Below, in pieces: positions 1-8,615 of a stretch of DNA of 64,000 nucleotides. The DNA comes from an uncultured Flavobacteriales bacterium. Its GTDB lineage: Bacteria; Bacteroidota; Bacteroidia; Flavobacteriales_G; Salibacteraceae. Positions within the stretch are counted from its first letter, which is position 1. Every line of letters begins with the position of its first letter. Below the pieces are notes generated by a model that did not search any database, had not been told where the DNA came from, and was given only the letters and a program-made list of their open reading frames with translations. Made by a program: the position numbers and the translations under genes. Where the stretch lies: NCBI GenBank assembly GCA_943788145.1, contig CALSPD010000002.1, forward strand, positions 62,001 through 126,000, in the 5' to 3' direction.

Positions 1-1
1 G

Positions 2-925
2 GTCAATGAATTGAATGGCGAAACAGATGAAATCGATTGGAGAACAAACGCTGGATCTACCGCTTCGCAGAATACTGGACCAAACGAAGACCATACTACT
101 GGAAATAGTTCAGGAAAATACCTTTATCTTGAGTCGAGTGGCAGTTGTAATCAAGTGGAAGCTTTTTTAACTTCACCATGTATTGATTTAATTAATGCCA
201 CTGAACCATTCTTAACCTTTTGGTATTCAATGTACGGTGCCGATATGGGCACCCTCTATATTGACGTTTTTGACGGTCAAGAATGGGATGAAAACGTGTA
301 CAGCATTTCTGGAAACCAGGGATTTGGTTGGAATTTTGCTGAAGTTGATCTCAGCGATTTTATTGGGAAAATAGTGAACGTCCGTTTCCGAGGCCGTACC
401 GGAAACGATTATAGAAGTGATATGGCCATTGACGACATTTTGATTTCACACCCACCTGTCGCCAATTTCGCATATGCTGTTCAAGAAGATGGACTGACCA
501 TTAATTTCACAGACTTGAGTTATGCGAGCGATTCCACGCTTTTCGAGCTAGGAGAAGGAACAATAATCGATTCTATGCCTTCCTCATACACGTATCCACA
601 AATTCAGGTTTACACAACAACTCAACGAGTATATAACGAAATTGGTGCAGACACTATGATTCAGCTCATTACAACACTTGGTAATTATGAATTAGGAGAT
701 CAGCAAACCTTGATTTTTCCAAACCCTGCAAACAATTATTTATTTGCCCGAAGCCTAGAGCCAATCTCATCATTTGTTTTAATCACATCTGACGGTCGAA
801 TTGTAAAAAAATTCGAGGCCAATGGAGAAACAATGTGCACTATGAATATTTCCTCGCTTAGCGATGGTGTCTATTTTCTTCAGTTTGAAAATGGTGCTGT
901 CGAAAAGATCAGTATAACGCATTAA
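2..925 (+). CDS. Secreted MAM-domain protein with T9SS sorting domain (5' end outside window)
   Basis: The reading frame is open at the left window edge, so the N-terminus is missing and the first in-window TTG is probably not the start. The first ~145 residues look like a MAM (adhesion) domain: they contain IDWRTNAGST, NTGPNEDHTTG and, near the end, MAIDDILIS. A PKD-like beta domain follows, roughly residues 150-235. The last ~70 residues are a type A T9SS C-terminal sorting domain, with FPNPANNYLF, a central LITSDGRIV and the terminal GVYFLQFENG element. The protein is therefore inferred to be exported by T9SS and attached to or released from the cell surface. Binding target and enzymatic domains cannot be judged because the N-terminus is absent. 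Confidence 0.8.
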   Translation, partial: VNELNGETDEIDWRTNAGSTASQNTGPNEDHTTGNSSGKYLYLESSGSCNQVEAFLTSPCIDLINATEPFLTFWYSMYGADMGTLYIDVFDGQEWDENVYSISGNQGFGWNFAEVDLSDFIGKIVNVRFRGRTGNDYRSDMAIDDILISHPPVANFAYAVQEDGLTINFTDLSYASDSTLFELGEGTIIDSMPSSYTYPQIQVYTTTQRVYNEIGADTMIQLITTLGNYELGDQQTLIFPNPANNYLFARSLEPISSFVLITSDGRIVKKFEANGETMCTMNISSLSDGVYFLQFENGAVEKISITH

Positions 926-1041
926 CTCAGACATTCGTGCTCCGAAATCAGATCTAATTAAAACTTGGCAGAGTGATTGTAATAAGTGATTTATCATTTT
1001 ACTCATGAAAAAATCATTTCTTTACGACCAATTAATCCCTT

Positions 1042-1473
1042 ATGACTATGAGAACCGGCTTAATCCTTTTATCGCTCTTTTTATTTAGTATTGGCGCTTC
1101 CGCCCAAAACGCGGATGATATTTTAGGCATCTGGTACAATCAGGAAAAAACGGCTAAAGTTGAAATATTCAAGAAAGGCGAAAAATATTTTGGCAAGGTT
1201 GTTTGGCTAAAAGAGCCTTTGAGAGACGGAAAACCAAAACTTGACGTTGAAAACGAGGACGAAAAACTAAGAACCCGTCCAATTATGGGTTTACAGCTTT
1301 TGAATGATTTTGAATTCGATGATGATGAATGGGAAGACGGAACAATTTACGACCCGAAGAACGGAGAAACATACTCTTGTTATATTACTAAAGAAGGAGA
1401 TAAACTGAATGTTCGAGGGTTTATCGGTTTCTCCTTCATCGGAAGAACTTCAATATGGACTAAAGCAGATTAA
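1042..1473 (+). CDS. DUF2147 family secreted protein
   Basis: 143 residues with a Sec signal peptide (about residues 1-21, cleavage after SIGASA). The mature part matches DUF2147: ILGIWYNQEKTAKVEIFKKG at the start, GLQLLNDFEF in the middle and FIGRTSIWTK at the end. The family is a small lipocalin-like periplasmic beta protein with no established function. ATG codons at 1042 and 1048 are both possible starts. It lies 8 nt upstream of another small secreted protein, and the two are probably co-transcribed. Confidence 0.85.
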   Translation: MTMRTGLILLSLFLFSIGASAQNADDILGIWYNQEKTAKVEIFKKGEKYFGKVVWLKEPLRDGKPKLDVENEDEKLRTRPIMGLQLLNDFEFDDDEWEDGTIYDPKNGETYSCYITKEGDKLNVRGFIGFSFIGRTSIWTKAD

Positions 1474-1481
1474 TACTAAAA

Positions 1482-2087
1482 ATGAAAAAGTTAATTCTAG
1501 GCCTTTCGGCACTGTTGTTCACACCAACACTATCAGCTCAAAAAATTCCCGGAACAGCTAATGTTATTGAGGGAAAAGTGGTTTTTATAGAAGCTAATCC
1601 AGCCATTCAATATCGCCACATTGGAACGGTTGAATGCTCTGCATTTTCTCCGGACAAATTTGACCTAATGATGAAGCATATGCTCGTAAAGCGCATGGCC
1701 AAGGAGCACGCTGAAGTAGAATTTGATGCGCTTATTTTTCGCCCGGGTAGCGCTTTTTGTAAAGCTGATGTGATTCAATTCTATAGAGATCCAAAGGCAA
1801 AAAAGAAGAAGAATAAAAAAGGAGAAGAGGTTGAAGTTGATCCGGAATTCAGAAAGTCTGAATCTGTAGGTCGAGGAGGAATAAACTTGTTTATCGAAAA
1901 TAACCCAACTGCAGAGTATACATTATTAGGAAAAGTTGAGATTCCAACGAATTTCCAATCCGTTGATTACGAAGCTGTCATTAAAGAAATGACCCGAGTT
2001 GCAACAGCAGCTTATCCTGATTTAAATGGAATTGTTTTCACTACTGGAACCGATCTTCGAAAGGCGAATGTGATCAAGTTAAAATAA
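1482..2087 (+). CDS. Small secreted protein made of two internal repeats
   Basis: 201 residues with a signal peptide of about 19 residues (ends LSAQK). I do not recognise the family. The mature protein is an internal duplication. Half one (about residues 32-98) runs from VVFIEANPAIQYRHIGTVE to CKADVIQF. Half two (about residues 134-201) runs from INLFIENNPTAEYTLLGKVE to RKANVIKLK. Each half has a beta-strand, an N-P-x-x-x-Y turn, a strand with G-x-V-E, a helix and a final A-(D/N)-V-I strand. The linker is a Lys-rich segment (KAKKKKNKKGEE). Similar placement of strands and helix suggests a tandem alpha/beta fold. No catalytic motif is seen. Confidence 0.7.
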   Translation: MKKLILGLSALLFTPTLSAQKIPGTANVIEGKVVFIEANPAIQYRHIGTVECSAFSPDKFDLMMKHMLVKRMAKEHAEVEFDALIFRPGSAFCKADVIQFYRDPKAKKKKNKKGEEVEVDPEFRKSESVGRGGINLFIENNPTAEYTLLGKVEIPTNFQSVDYEAVIKEMTRVATAAYPDLNGIVFTTGTDLRKANVIKLK

Positions 2088-2135
2088 TCACAACCTTTTC
2101 GATCTTAGTTCCGTCTTAAATTAGACTCAAGGCTA

Positions 2136-2687
2136 ATGATCGATCAAAAAGACATTGAAGGGTGCCTGGCTAAGGACAGGAAATCACAGAAGAAGGTGTA
2201 CGAGTTCTTCTTTCCTTTGATGCTCGCTATTGTAAGGCGTTACATTAAGGACGATGAAGAAACCTTAGATGTCGTAAACCAAGGATTCATTAAGATCTTC
2301 AAAAAAATCGATCAGTATCACTTCTCGAATTCCTTTGAAGGCTGGTGTAAGCGAATCATTATCAACACCGCCTTAGATCACCTTCGCGCCAACAAACGCT
2401 ACAAAGACATTTTTTCCTTTGAAGCTATTATGCCAACCTATCAAGTATACAATGATGGGCTGAACAACATGTCCATCGATGAGCTTTTTACTTTAATCGA
2501 CACCATTTCTCCGGTTAGTAAGGTGGTATTCAACATGTTTGTGATAGATGGTTATAGCCATAAAGAAATTTCAGACAACTTGAATATTTCGGTAGGTACA
2601 TCAAAATGGCACCTCTCATCGGCCCGAAAGCAAATTCAGGCCAAGCTTAAAGTTTCATACCCTGATTTGTATCTCGCATATGGATAA
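2136..2687 (+). CDS. ECF-type RNA polymerase sigma factor
   Basis: 183 residues. Sigma region 2 occupies about residues 20-90, with the core-binding part YEFFFPLMLAIVRRYIKD and the -10-recognition part WCKRIIINTALDHLRANKR. Sigma region 4 occupies about residues 125-175, a helix-turn-helix around YSHKEISDNLNISVGTSKWH. There is no region 1 or 3, so it is a group IV (ECF) factor. The stop overlaps the start of the next gene by 8 nt, which is the usual arrangement for a sigma factor and its regulator. It would redirect RNA polymerase to a small regulon, probably envelope related. Confidence 0.9.
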   Translation: MIDQKDIEGCLAKDRKSQKKVYEFFFPLMLAIVRRYIKDDEETLDVVNQGFIKIFKKIDQYHFSNSFEGWCKRIIINTALDHLRANKRYKDIFSFEAIMPTYQVYNDGLNNMSIDELFTLIDTISPVSKVVFNMFVIDGYSHKEISDNLNISVGTSKWHLSSARKQIQAKLKVSYPDLYLAYG

Positions 2688-3951
2688 CATGCATGACGAT
2701 ATGGATCAAGCTTTTCGAGACCGTTTCAATGGCCTTCGCGATCATTCTGTTGACCCAAGCACGGCTTGGTCATCGCTTCAGTCAGGATTATATACTACAT
2801 CTGCATTGGTTTCTAGTTCAACGCTTGCAGGAAAATCGCTTTTATTAAAAATTGCCGCCTCTTTTTCAAGCTTTCTCATCATAGCTGGAGTATCCGTTGG
2901 GGATCGTGAATTGAATTCTCGAAGTAATAACCCCACCTCGGTATCGTATGCTCAAACTGCTTTCAACACGAAAACCGACAACGACAAATCATCGGTTAAT
3001 GGTGAGGATTTAAAAACCACTTTATCTGTTATCAACCAGAAGCGGTCAGCTCATTCAGCGCTATCTCTTAGAGTAACCGGCCCTTCGACAATAGCACAAA
3101 GTGCTGTTGATCTAAACGTTACGCAAACAAATTCTGTATCCGAATACGTTGGTAATACAATAGATAAAACTTCTAGAGATTCTCGTAATAGTGATTTTCT
3201 TTCCTTGATGCCAATACTCGATTTACTACCAACTGAATCCAGCTTGGCGCTTAGGTCAAATAGCGATGGTCCAACAATTGAAACTTGGAAAAGCAATCAT
3301 ATTGTGTTTTTCAAAGCTGGTGTTCGAGCTGGCACGGGTGAGTCTAACTCATTTGAAATAGATTCAAAGTGGCAGGCAAACTTGGCTATGTCATTTGGGT
3401 ATGGATTCTCTTTATCTGACCATTCATATATTACGGCTGAAGCTGGTTGGCTGCGTAGATCGGGAAATGGAATTGAGCGCACCCGTTCATTAGAATTGAA
3501 TCCATTGGTTGAGTTAATCACCGAATCTACGAATGGACCTGGCTTTTCTGAAGAAGTATTGATTCACGAAAGCCTTATTGCTACACAAATGGATTATATC
3601 CATTTGCCCGTTTCTTATCACAGACTTTTTAATCGCAGTGTAGGCTTTAAAGTTGGCGGTTTTGCCGACTATCTGATTAATGCGAAAAACGAGGCGTATA
3701 TTGTTTATAATAATACGCAATATCAATCGTCTGTAATTGGAAAGACAGAGCTTAGCTCGCTAAAAGGTCTAAACAGATTCCGATATGGAATCGTTGCGGG
3801 AATCGAAAAATCATTTCAAAACCATTTCATGGTTTCATGTGAAATGATGGTTCCGTTAAATAGTGCTGTTGACGACAAGTCGGAATATCGCGTAATTGAC
3901 AACTCAAACAAGTTGATCGACTTTCAACTAGGGCTCACTTACCGTCTTTAG
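2680..3951 (+). CDS. Putative membrane-anchored regulator with C-terminal beta-barrel domain
   Basis: 423 residues, translationally coupled to the sigma gene (8-nt overlap). Residues 1-49 are polar and have no signal peptide. A single hydrophobic helix lies at about 50-73 (LLLKIAASFSSFLIIAGVSV). A Ser/Thr/Asn-rich linker follows to about 205. The C-terminal ~215 residues have the alternating strands of a PorT-like outer-membrane barrel (KAGVRAGTG, HLPVSYHRLF, VGGFADYLI, FRYGIVAGIEKSF, final DFQLGLTYRL). By position the N-terminus could be an anti-sigma region. A cytoplasmic start, an inner-membrane helix and an outer-membrane-type barrel in one chain is topologically unusual. The sigma link is inferred from gene order only. 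Confidence 0.65.
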   Translation: MDNMHDDMDQAFRDRFNGLRDHSVDPSTAWSSLQSGLYTTSALVSSSTLAGKSLLLKIAASFSSFLIIAGVSVGDRELNSRSNNPTSVSYAQTAFNTKTDNDKSSVNGEDLKTTLSVINQKRSAHSALSLRVTGPSTIAQSAVDLNVTQTNSVSEYVGNTIDKTSRDSRNSDFLSLMPILDLLPTESSLALRSNSDGPTIETWKSNHIVFFKAGVRAGTGESNSFEIDSKWQANLAMSFGYGFSLSDHSYITAEAGWLRRSGNGIERTRSLELNPLVELITESTNGPGFSEEVLIHESLIATQMDYIHLPVSYHRLFNRSVGFKVGGFADYLINAKNEAYIVYNNTQYQSSVIGKTELSSLKGLNRFRYGIVAGIEKSFQNHFMVSCEMMVPLNSAVDDKSEYRVIDNSNKLIDFQLGLTYRL

Positions 3952-5117
3952 AAGGTTCTGATTTTACTCTTTTTACGTTTCTTGCCGAAGTCCAGTTTAG
4001 GTGCCTTAAACCGCTTCTTTTTTTCCTTTATCCCTTTTGTTTTATAGGATTTCCCTTTTTTTCCGTTTTCTCTCTTATTCTTTTTCCGCTGATTGTAGCT
4101 TTTGCCCTTTTTTCGTTTGCCTTGTTTATAGGGTTTGTTGCTAATGGATGGGGCAAAGGAATGGCTCAATGTCACCTGAGCAAATAAGTAGGTGTCGTTG
4201 CTATTGCTTCCACCTCGGGGCTGATTTTTTGTATACCAATCCGGGTTTGGCACATCGTCCAGCAACACACTTGGGTTAGCTAAAATGGCCGCTAGTTTCC
4301 CATTATTTTGAGCTATTATATCATTGTCATAATAATACCCGCTAGCGTCATCGATATAATCTGTAGTAGTCCAACGATACGACACATCGACTCCTATCGT
4401 ATAATTCCAATTCAATAAATATGTGACACCTCCACCTAACGGAAACGTAATATTCAGTCGTTTATATGGTTTTGGGCCATTTGGCAAGCCTTGGCCCTCG
4501 GTGCCAAGTGGCTTCAAAGCATACCATTCGCCATTTAACTCCGCCTTTGGATTGAAATAGAAAACCCCAGCTCCTGCCGAAACATAAGCTCCAAGTCTGT
4601 TTCCATTAAATATTTGGGTCGATCGTGCGCCAGCGAGGTGCAAAATTTTCGGTTTTAATAAATACAGTTCGTAGTGACCCGAAAGCTCCAAGATGGGGGA
4701 CTTGAAGTTTAGATTTCGATAATGGCGGTTTGGATAATTGGTAGTGGCGTCACTTCCTCTGACCCTCGCATAAGAAAAAGTGCCCTTAAACGCATGATAT
4801 TCGCGGAGATAATAGCGAGCTCCTCCAGAAAGCGAATAACGCATTTGGGTGGGCTCGAAATCGTACAGGAAAGGTTTGGATGGCCCATCTTGTCCCCCGA
4901 GGTCACCCATAAATGCGCAAACCCCAGCACCAACTGTATATTCAAATCTCGTTTTGGTCCAATCCGAAGAGCTGTTATCTAATTTTGGTGTCTTATAAGT
5001 CGAAGCCATTCTTCCCTTATTATTGCCACTTGGATCCTTTCCAAAGACTGCCTTTTTTTGACAATGACCTTGATAAGTAAGGAAAATCGCAACTAGAAGT
5101 AGAAGAATTTTATTCAT
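3948..5117 (-). CDS. Outer-membrane beta-barrel protein (DUF6089-like) with basic tail
   Basis: 389 residues with a signal peptide (residues 1-19, ends QGHCQ). Residues ~55-320 are barrel-like and resemble the DUF6089 group: FEYTVGAGVCAFMGDLGGQD, SLSGGARYYLRE, YVSAGAGVFYFNP, FPLGGGVTYLLNWNYTIGVD, LFAQVTLSHSF. After the last strand comes a ~62-residue tail that is very rich in Lys and Arg, with KKGKSY occurring twice, ending in Phe as barrel proteins often do. It converges on the upstream gene with a 4-nt stop overlap. A good TAnnTTTG element lies 24 nt upstream of the ATG. Specific function unknown. Confidence 0.7.
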   Translation of the reverse strand: MNKILLLLVAIFLTYQGHCQKKAVFGKDPSGNNKGRMASTYKTPKLDNSSSDWTKTRFEYTVGAGVCAFMGDLGGQDGPSKPFLYDFEPTQMRYSLSGGARYYLREYHAFKGTFSYARVRGSDATTNYPNRHYRNLNFKSPILELSGHYELYLLKPKILHLAGARSTQIFNGNRLGAYVSAGAGVFYFNPKAELNGEWYALKPLGTEGQGLPNGPKPYKRLNITFPLGGGVTYLLNWNYTIGVDVSYRWTTTDYIDDASGYYYDNDIIAQNNGKLAAILANPSVLLDDVPNPDWYTKNQPRGGSNSNDTYLFAQVTLSHSFAPSISNKPYKQGKRKKGKSYNQRKKNKRENGKKGKSYKTKGIKEKKKRFKAPKLDFGKKRKKSKIRTF

Positions 5118-5141
5118 TTAAGCCCCGCTTTGACGAGGAAG

Positions 5142-5149
5142 CAAAGATA
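5142..5149 (-). promoter_or_regulatory. Candidate -7 promoter element for the DUF6089-like gene
   Basis: Minus-strand TATCTTTG, followed by C, matches the Bacteroidota consensus TAnnTTTG. It lies 24 nt upstream of the ATG at 5117. A TTTG that could serve as the -33 element is about 21 nt further upstream. Confidence 0.5.
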
Positions 5150-5155
5150 CAAGGA

Positions 5156-7246
5156 ATGATTAAGCATAAACAAATCAGTCATTTATGCCAAATGGGGGCC
5201 ATATTATGGTGCATTTGTCTATTGCTTTTCCCTACGAATGCCATTTCGAATAGTATCGCTCTAGAGCATGTTTTAGACTTTGACGCCCATATTTCGAACT
5301 CAATTGCTCAAGTTAACGCCAAAATCAGAAGAAAAAGTCAAGATAGTGCAATCGCGGAGCTCGATTCATTGACGCTAATTCTTTTTCAAAAACCAGATTC
5401 CTCTATGATTCGCTATGGATTTGACATAGGTAGCGCTCATCGGTCCCTTCATCGATATGAAACCGCAGCTAGTGTTTATCATTGGATCGTCAAAATCTCT
5501 GAAACCACTGGAGATAGCATAAGCCTTTCTCGGAGTTTGTATTATCTCGGACAGTCCTATAAAAATCTAGGATTATTGAATAAAGGACTCGAGCATCTTT
5601 ATCGGGGCTTGAGCATCTCCATCGCTCAAGGGGACATATCGAGAAGTTGTTTGATTCAATCTCAAATTGGAATCATTAAAAAGGATCAAGGTTTGATCGA
5701 TGAGGCAATATCTTATTTCAATGACGCCCTCGAAAAGTCATTGGAGTTAAATGATGAAGGTATGGTAGCTGCTGTATATAACAACCTTGGCTCTGCCTAT
5801 AAAATGAGTGGGTATTACGCTCAAGCGAAGGAGTTTTTCTTAAAAGCGATAGAAATAAACAAGCGAATCAATCATGAGCAAAACCTCAGTTATAATTATA
5901 ACAATCTCGCGAACATTTTTGAAGAAACCGGTGATCTAGATAATGCAATAAATTATCAACTCAAAAGCATCGAATTGAAACAGAAGATCGATGATTTTCC
6001 GATGCTTTCAATAAGCTACAGCAACATGGCCCTTATTTATATTAAAAAGGGTGATTATGAAAGCGCGGAATCATTCGTGCTAAAGGCGCTTGATTTGGCC
6101 AAGGCATATCAAGTGGCGGCCGCCCTTCCCGTGATTTACTCCCAATATGCCATCATTCTCTCCAAGAAAGGTGAGTATAAAGCCGCATTCGAGGTTATGA
6201 ACGATTTGAATGATTTTAAGGATAGTCTTGCCGTAATAGACAAAGAGGTTATTCTCAGCGAAATGGAGGCTAAGTATAAGCGACAATCTATCCTCAATGA
6301 AAACGCGCTTCTTAAAAAGGATGAGGCAATTACAGAGGCTAAGGAATACCAGAAGAAAACATTTATGTTCATCCTTATTATTTGCAGCGCTCTGCTCGTA
6401 TTAACTTCCGTGCTCTACTATTTCTTGTTTCGGAGTAAAGTTTCGGCTAACGAAATGGTTCTAAGTCAAAAAGAGACGATTGCAGTTCAAGATGAACGCA
6501 TGAACCAATTGAAAGAAAAACTAACATCACTCATGTCGACTCTCGAAAATGTAAAAAAAGACAAAGAAGCCTTTTTTACCACAATGAGTCACGATATGAA
6601 AGGCCCGATAAGCGCGCTAATCAGCATTGTTGGTTCATTAAAAAAAGAGCCTGAGTCAATCCAAAAAGAAGAAATTCAGATTTTAGATTATTCTACTCGT
6701 TCATTATTGGGCTTAGTTGAAGACGCGCTTGACTTTTCAAATATTGAATCCGGTCGCCTTCATATTGAACATCGCGCTTTCTCGCTGACTTCAATAATTA
6801 CTGATACATGCGCCTCTTTTGCGTTCATTTCAAATGAGAAAGAAATCGATTTAATCATTGAATTAAATGATCTGCCAGAACAATTATTAGGAGACCCTAA
6901 AAGGATAGGTCAAATACTATTCAATTTAATTGGTAATGCGTTTAAGTTTACAAAGGAAGGCTATGTAAAAATCAGTGCCAACTCTGTGAAACAAGAAGAT
7001 GGGCGAGAGCTTATAGAAATACTGATTGAGGATTCCGGGTTGGGAATTCCACAATCAAAACTTGATGTAATCTTCCATAAATTCGAACAAACAAACGCCA
7101 GAGTTTTTAAAGATTTTGGGGGAAATGGCCTTGGATTGTACATCGTTAAGGCACTTATTAACCAAATGGGAGGAAGCATCCATGTAGAGAGTAAAGTAAA
7201 TGAGGGAACAACCTTCCTGTTAATGTTTAGCCTTCCGATCGCCTAA
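5156..7246 (+). CDS. TPR-containing sensor histidine kinase
   Basis: 696 residues. A signal peptide or first membrane segment lies at about 12-30. TPR repeats fill about 95-350 (for example VYNNLGSAYKMSGYYAQAKE and YNNLANIFEETGDLDNA). A transmembrane helix lies at about 400-422, then a short coiled coil. The HisKA domain has phospho-acceptor His479 in SHDMKGPISAL; the Lys-Gly after HDM differs from the commoner HDLRTP. The ATPase domain has the N box LFNLIGNAFKFT, G1 EDSGLGIP and G2 GGNGLGLYIVK. There is no receiver domain, so a separate response regulator is needed; none is adjacent. Periplasmic TPRs probably sense a protein or peptide partner. Confidence 0.88.
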   Translation: MIKHKQISHLCQMGAILWCICLLLFPTNAISNSIALEHVLDFDAHISNSIAQVNAKIRRKSQDSAIAELDSLTLILFQKPDSSMIRYGFDIGSAHRSLHRYETAASVYHWIVKISETTGDSISLSRSLYYLGQSYKNLGLLNKGLEHLYRGLSISIAQGDISRSCLIQSQIGIIKKDQGLIDEAISYFNDALEKSLELNDEGMVAAVYNNLGSAYKMSGYYAQAKEFFLKAIEINKRINHEQNLSYNYNNLANIFEETGDLDNAINYQLKSIELKQKIDDFPMLSISYSNMALIYIKKGDYESAESFVLKALDLAKAYQVAAALPVIYSQYAIILSKKGEYKAAFEVMNDLNDFKDSLAVIDKEVILSEMEAKYKRQSILNENALLKKDEAITEAKEYQKKTFMFILIICSALLVLTSVLYYFLFRSKVSANEMVLSQKETIAVQDERMNQLKEKLTSLMSTLENVKKDKEAFFTTMSHDMKGPISALISIVGSLKKEPESIQKEEIQILDYSTRSLLGLVEDALDFSNIESGRLHIEHRAFSLTSIITDTCASFAFISNEKEIDLIIELNDLPEQLLGDPKRIGQILFNLIGNAFKFTKEGYVKISANSVKQEDGRELIEILIEDSGLGIPQSKLDVIFHKFEQTNARVFKDFGGNGLGLYIVKALINQMGGSIHVESKVNEGTTFLLMFSLPIA

Positions 7247-8480
7247 GTGTGATCACCGTTATTTCTGGTAAAATACCCAATCGACCAGGATAACCCAAAT
7301 ATCCAAAACCCCTATTGACGTAAAGATGCTGGGCACCTTTTGTATAGAGGTCTGCCCATTCTGGATAGAAATACTTAACCGGGCTCCACTTCAATTGACC
7401 TACTTCAATTCCGAACTGAAATCCATGAGTATGGCCTGAAAACATTATATCAACGTCTTTAAATTCAGGTAACACCTGCTCCTTCCAATGACTAGGGTCG
7501 TGTGAAAGCAAAAGCTTTATGGATGATTTTGCTGTACCCTTCATCGCCTTTTCAAGATCCCCATATTTTGGGAAGCGACCTTTTGCGCCCCAATTCTGAA
7601 TTCCAACTATCGAAATCTGATCATCTCCTTTCGAAATGGTCCGATTTTCATCCATTAATAAGTCCCAGCCCATGCGCTTTTGCGTTTCGATCAAGTCGGT
7701 TAGATTTTTTCGTTTTGCAGAATCTGATTCCCATTGAACATAATCGCCATAATCATGGTTACCCAAAACACTATAAACCCCCAGATCAGCTCTAAGTGAT
7801 CCAAATAAATCGGTCCAGCCATCTAGCTCAGAGGTAACATTGTTAACCAAGTCCCCAGTGAAAAAAATCAAATCCGACTTCTGTTCATTCACTAAAGCTA
7901 TTCCCCTCTCCACGGCATTTCTGTTCCAAAATGAGCCTGAATGAATGTCTGAGATCTGGGTAATTGTTAATCCATCAAAGGCTTCAGGAAGATTGCTCAA
8001 CTCAATTGTGCGCTTTAATACTCGATAGTCATGTGCGCCAGAAACAACACCCCAGCCCATTCCTAATAATGGTAATGCCGCTGAAACAGCCCCTGCCTGA
8101 GTCAAAAACTCGATTCTTGAAATTCCATCTTTTTGAACCACCTCGACTTGAGGGTTAAGCTTTGCCCAAATCAATCGGGCCAGCCTGATTAAATCATCAA
8201 TTAATAACCATATCGCAAAAAGTATCTTGCCTAAGATATTTGCAATGCCGATGGTCATGAAAAATGTCAAAAACGATCGTGTGGCGGCATTTTTTGAGAG
8301 CGGTTCGAAAAGAATGAATCCTGTAAATGTAATCGTGCTAAGGGCAAAAAAAAGGAATTTTGAAACGCGCTGAAACGCATCGGAAGTTGAGCCAACGGCT
8401 ACTTTCAAGCCTTGATAACTATAATATTCAATGGCCAATAAAACCATGGAAAAAACAATCAAAAGGAATAATCTATTCAT
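7227..8480 (-). CDS. Membrane-anchored metallophosphoesterase (YkuE/calcineurin-like)
   Basis: 417 residues from the ATG at 8480. The longer open frame back to 8582 would run through tRNA-Cys and is rejected. The N-terminal ~130 residues hold three or four membrane helices. The catalytic domain shows all the metal motifs: ISDIHSGSF, FTGDLVNN, LGNHDYG, LLSHDPSHW and FSGHTHGFQFG. Members of this group hydrolyse phosphoester bonds; UDP-2,3-diacylglucosamine and related lipid phosphates are known substrates of relatives, but the substrate here is unknown. The 3' end overlaps the histidine kinase tail-to-tail by 20 nt. Confidence 0.9.
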   Translation of the reverse strand: MNRLFLLIVFSMVLLAIEYYSYQGLKVAVGSTSDAFQRVSKFLFFALSTITFTGFILFEPLSKNAATRSFLTFFMTIGIANILGKILFAIWLLIDDLIRLARLIWAKLNPQVEVVQKDGISRIEFLTQAGAVSAALPLLGMGWGVVSGAHDYRVLKRTIELSNLPEAFDGLTITQISDIHSGSFWNRNAVERGIALVNEQKSDLIFFTGDLVNNVTSELDGWTDLFGSLRADLGVYSVLGNHDYGDYVQWESDSAKRKNLTDLIETQKRMGWDLLMDENRTISKGDDQISIVGIQNWGAKGRFPKYGDLEKAMKGTAKSSIKLLLSHDPSHWKEQVLPEFKDVDIMFSGHTHGFQFGIEVGQLKWSPVKYFYPEWADLYTKGAQHLYVNRGFGYLGYPGRLGILPEITVITLRRSEG

Positions 8481-8490
8481 CGATATAAAA

Positions 8491-8520
8491 CAAAAAAACC
8501 CCGAAAAAGTTCGAGGTTTT
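8491..8520 (-). terminator. Rho-independent terminator after tRNA-Cys
   Basis: On the minus strand an ~11-bp stem (AAAACCTCGAA pairing with TTCGGGGTTTT, one G-U) has a CTTT loop and runs into a T tract. It begins 5 nt downstream of the tRNA 3' end and separates the tRNA from the phosphoesterase gene. Confidence 0.8.
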
Positions 8521-8525
8521 ACTTG

Positions 8526-8596
8526 AGGTCTCGAGCGGATTCGAACCGCTGTAGATGGTTTTGCAGACCACTGCCTAGCCACTCGGCCACGAGACC
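8526..8596 (-). tRNA. tRNA-Cys (GCA)
   Basis: 71 nt on the minus strand. The acceptor stem is GGTCTCG with CGAGACC. The anticodon loop CTGCAAA gives GCA. The T arm is AGCGG-TTCGAAT-CCGCT. The discriminator base is U73, which is the identity base for Cys. CCA is not encoded. Confidence 0.95.
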
Positions 8597-8615
8597 ATTA
8601 AGGCTGCGAAAGTAA

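Noticed and set aside
3831..3846. Third parS-like sequence GGTTTCATGTGAAATG
   Set aside because: It matches only 12 of 16 positions and lies inside a coding region, where the codons alone can explain it.
8481..8582. N-terminal extension of the metallophosphoesterase frame
   Set aside because: It runs through tRNA-Cys and its terminator; the ATG at 8480 begins a normal membrane segment.
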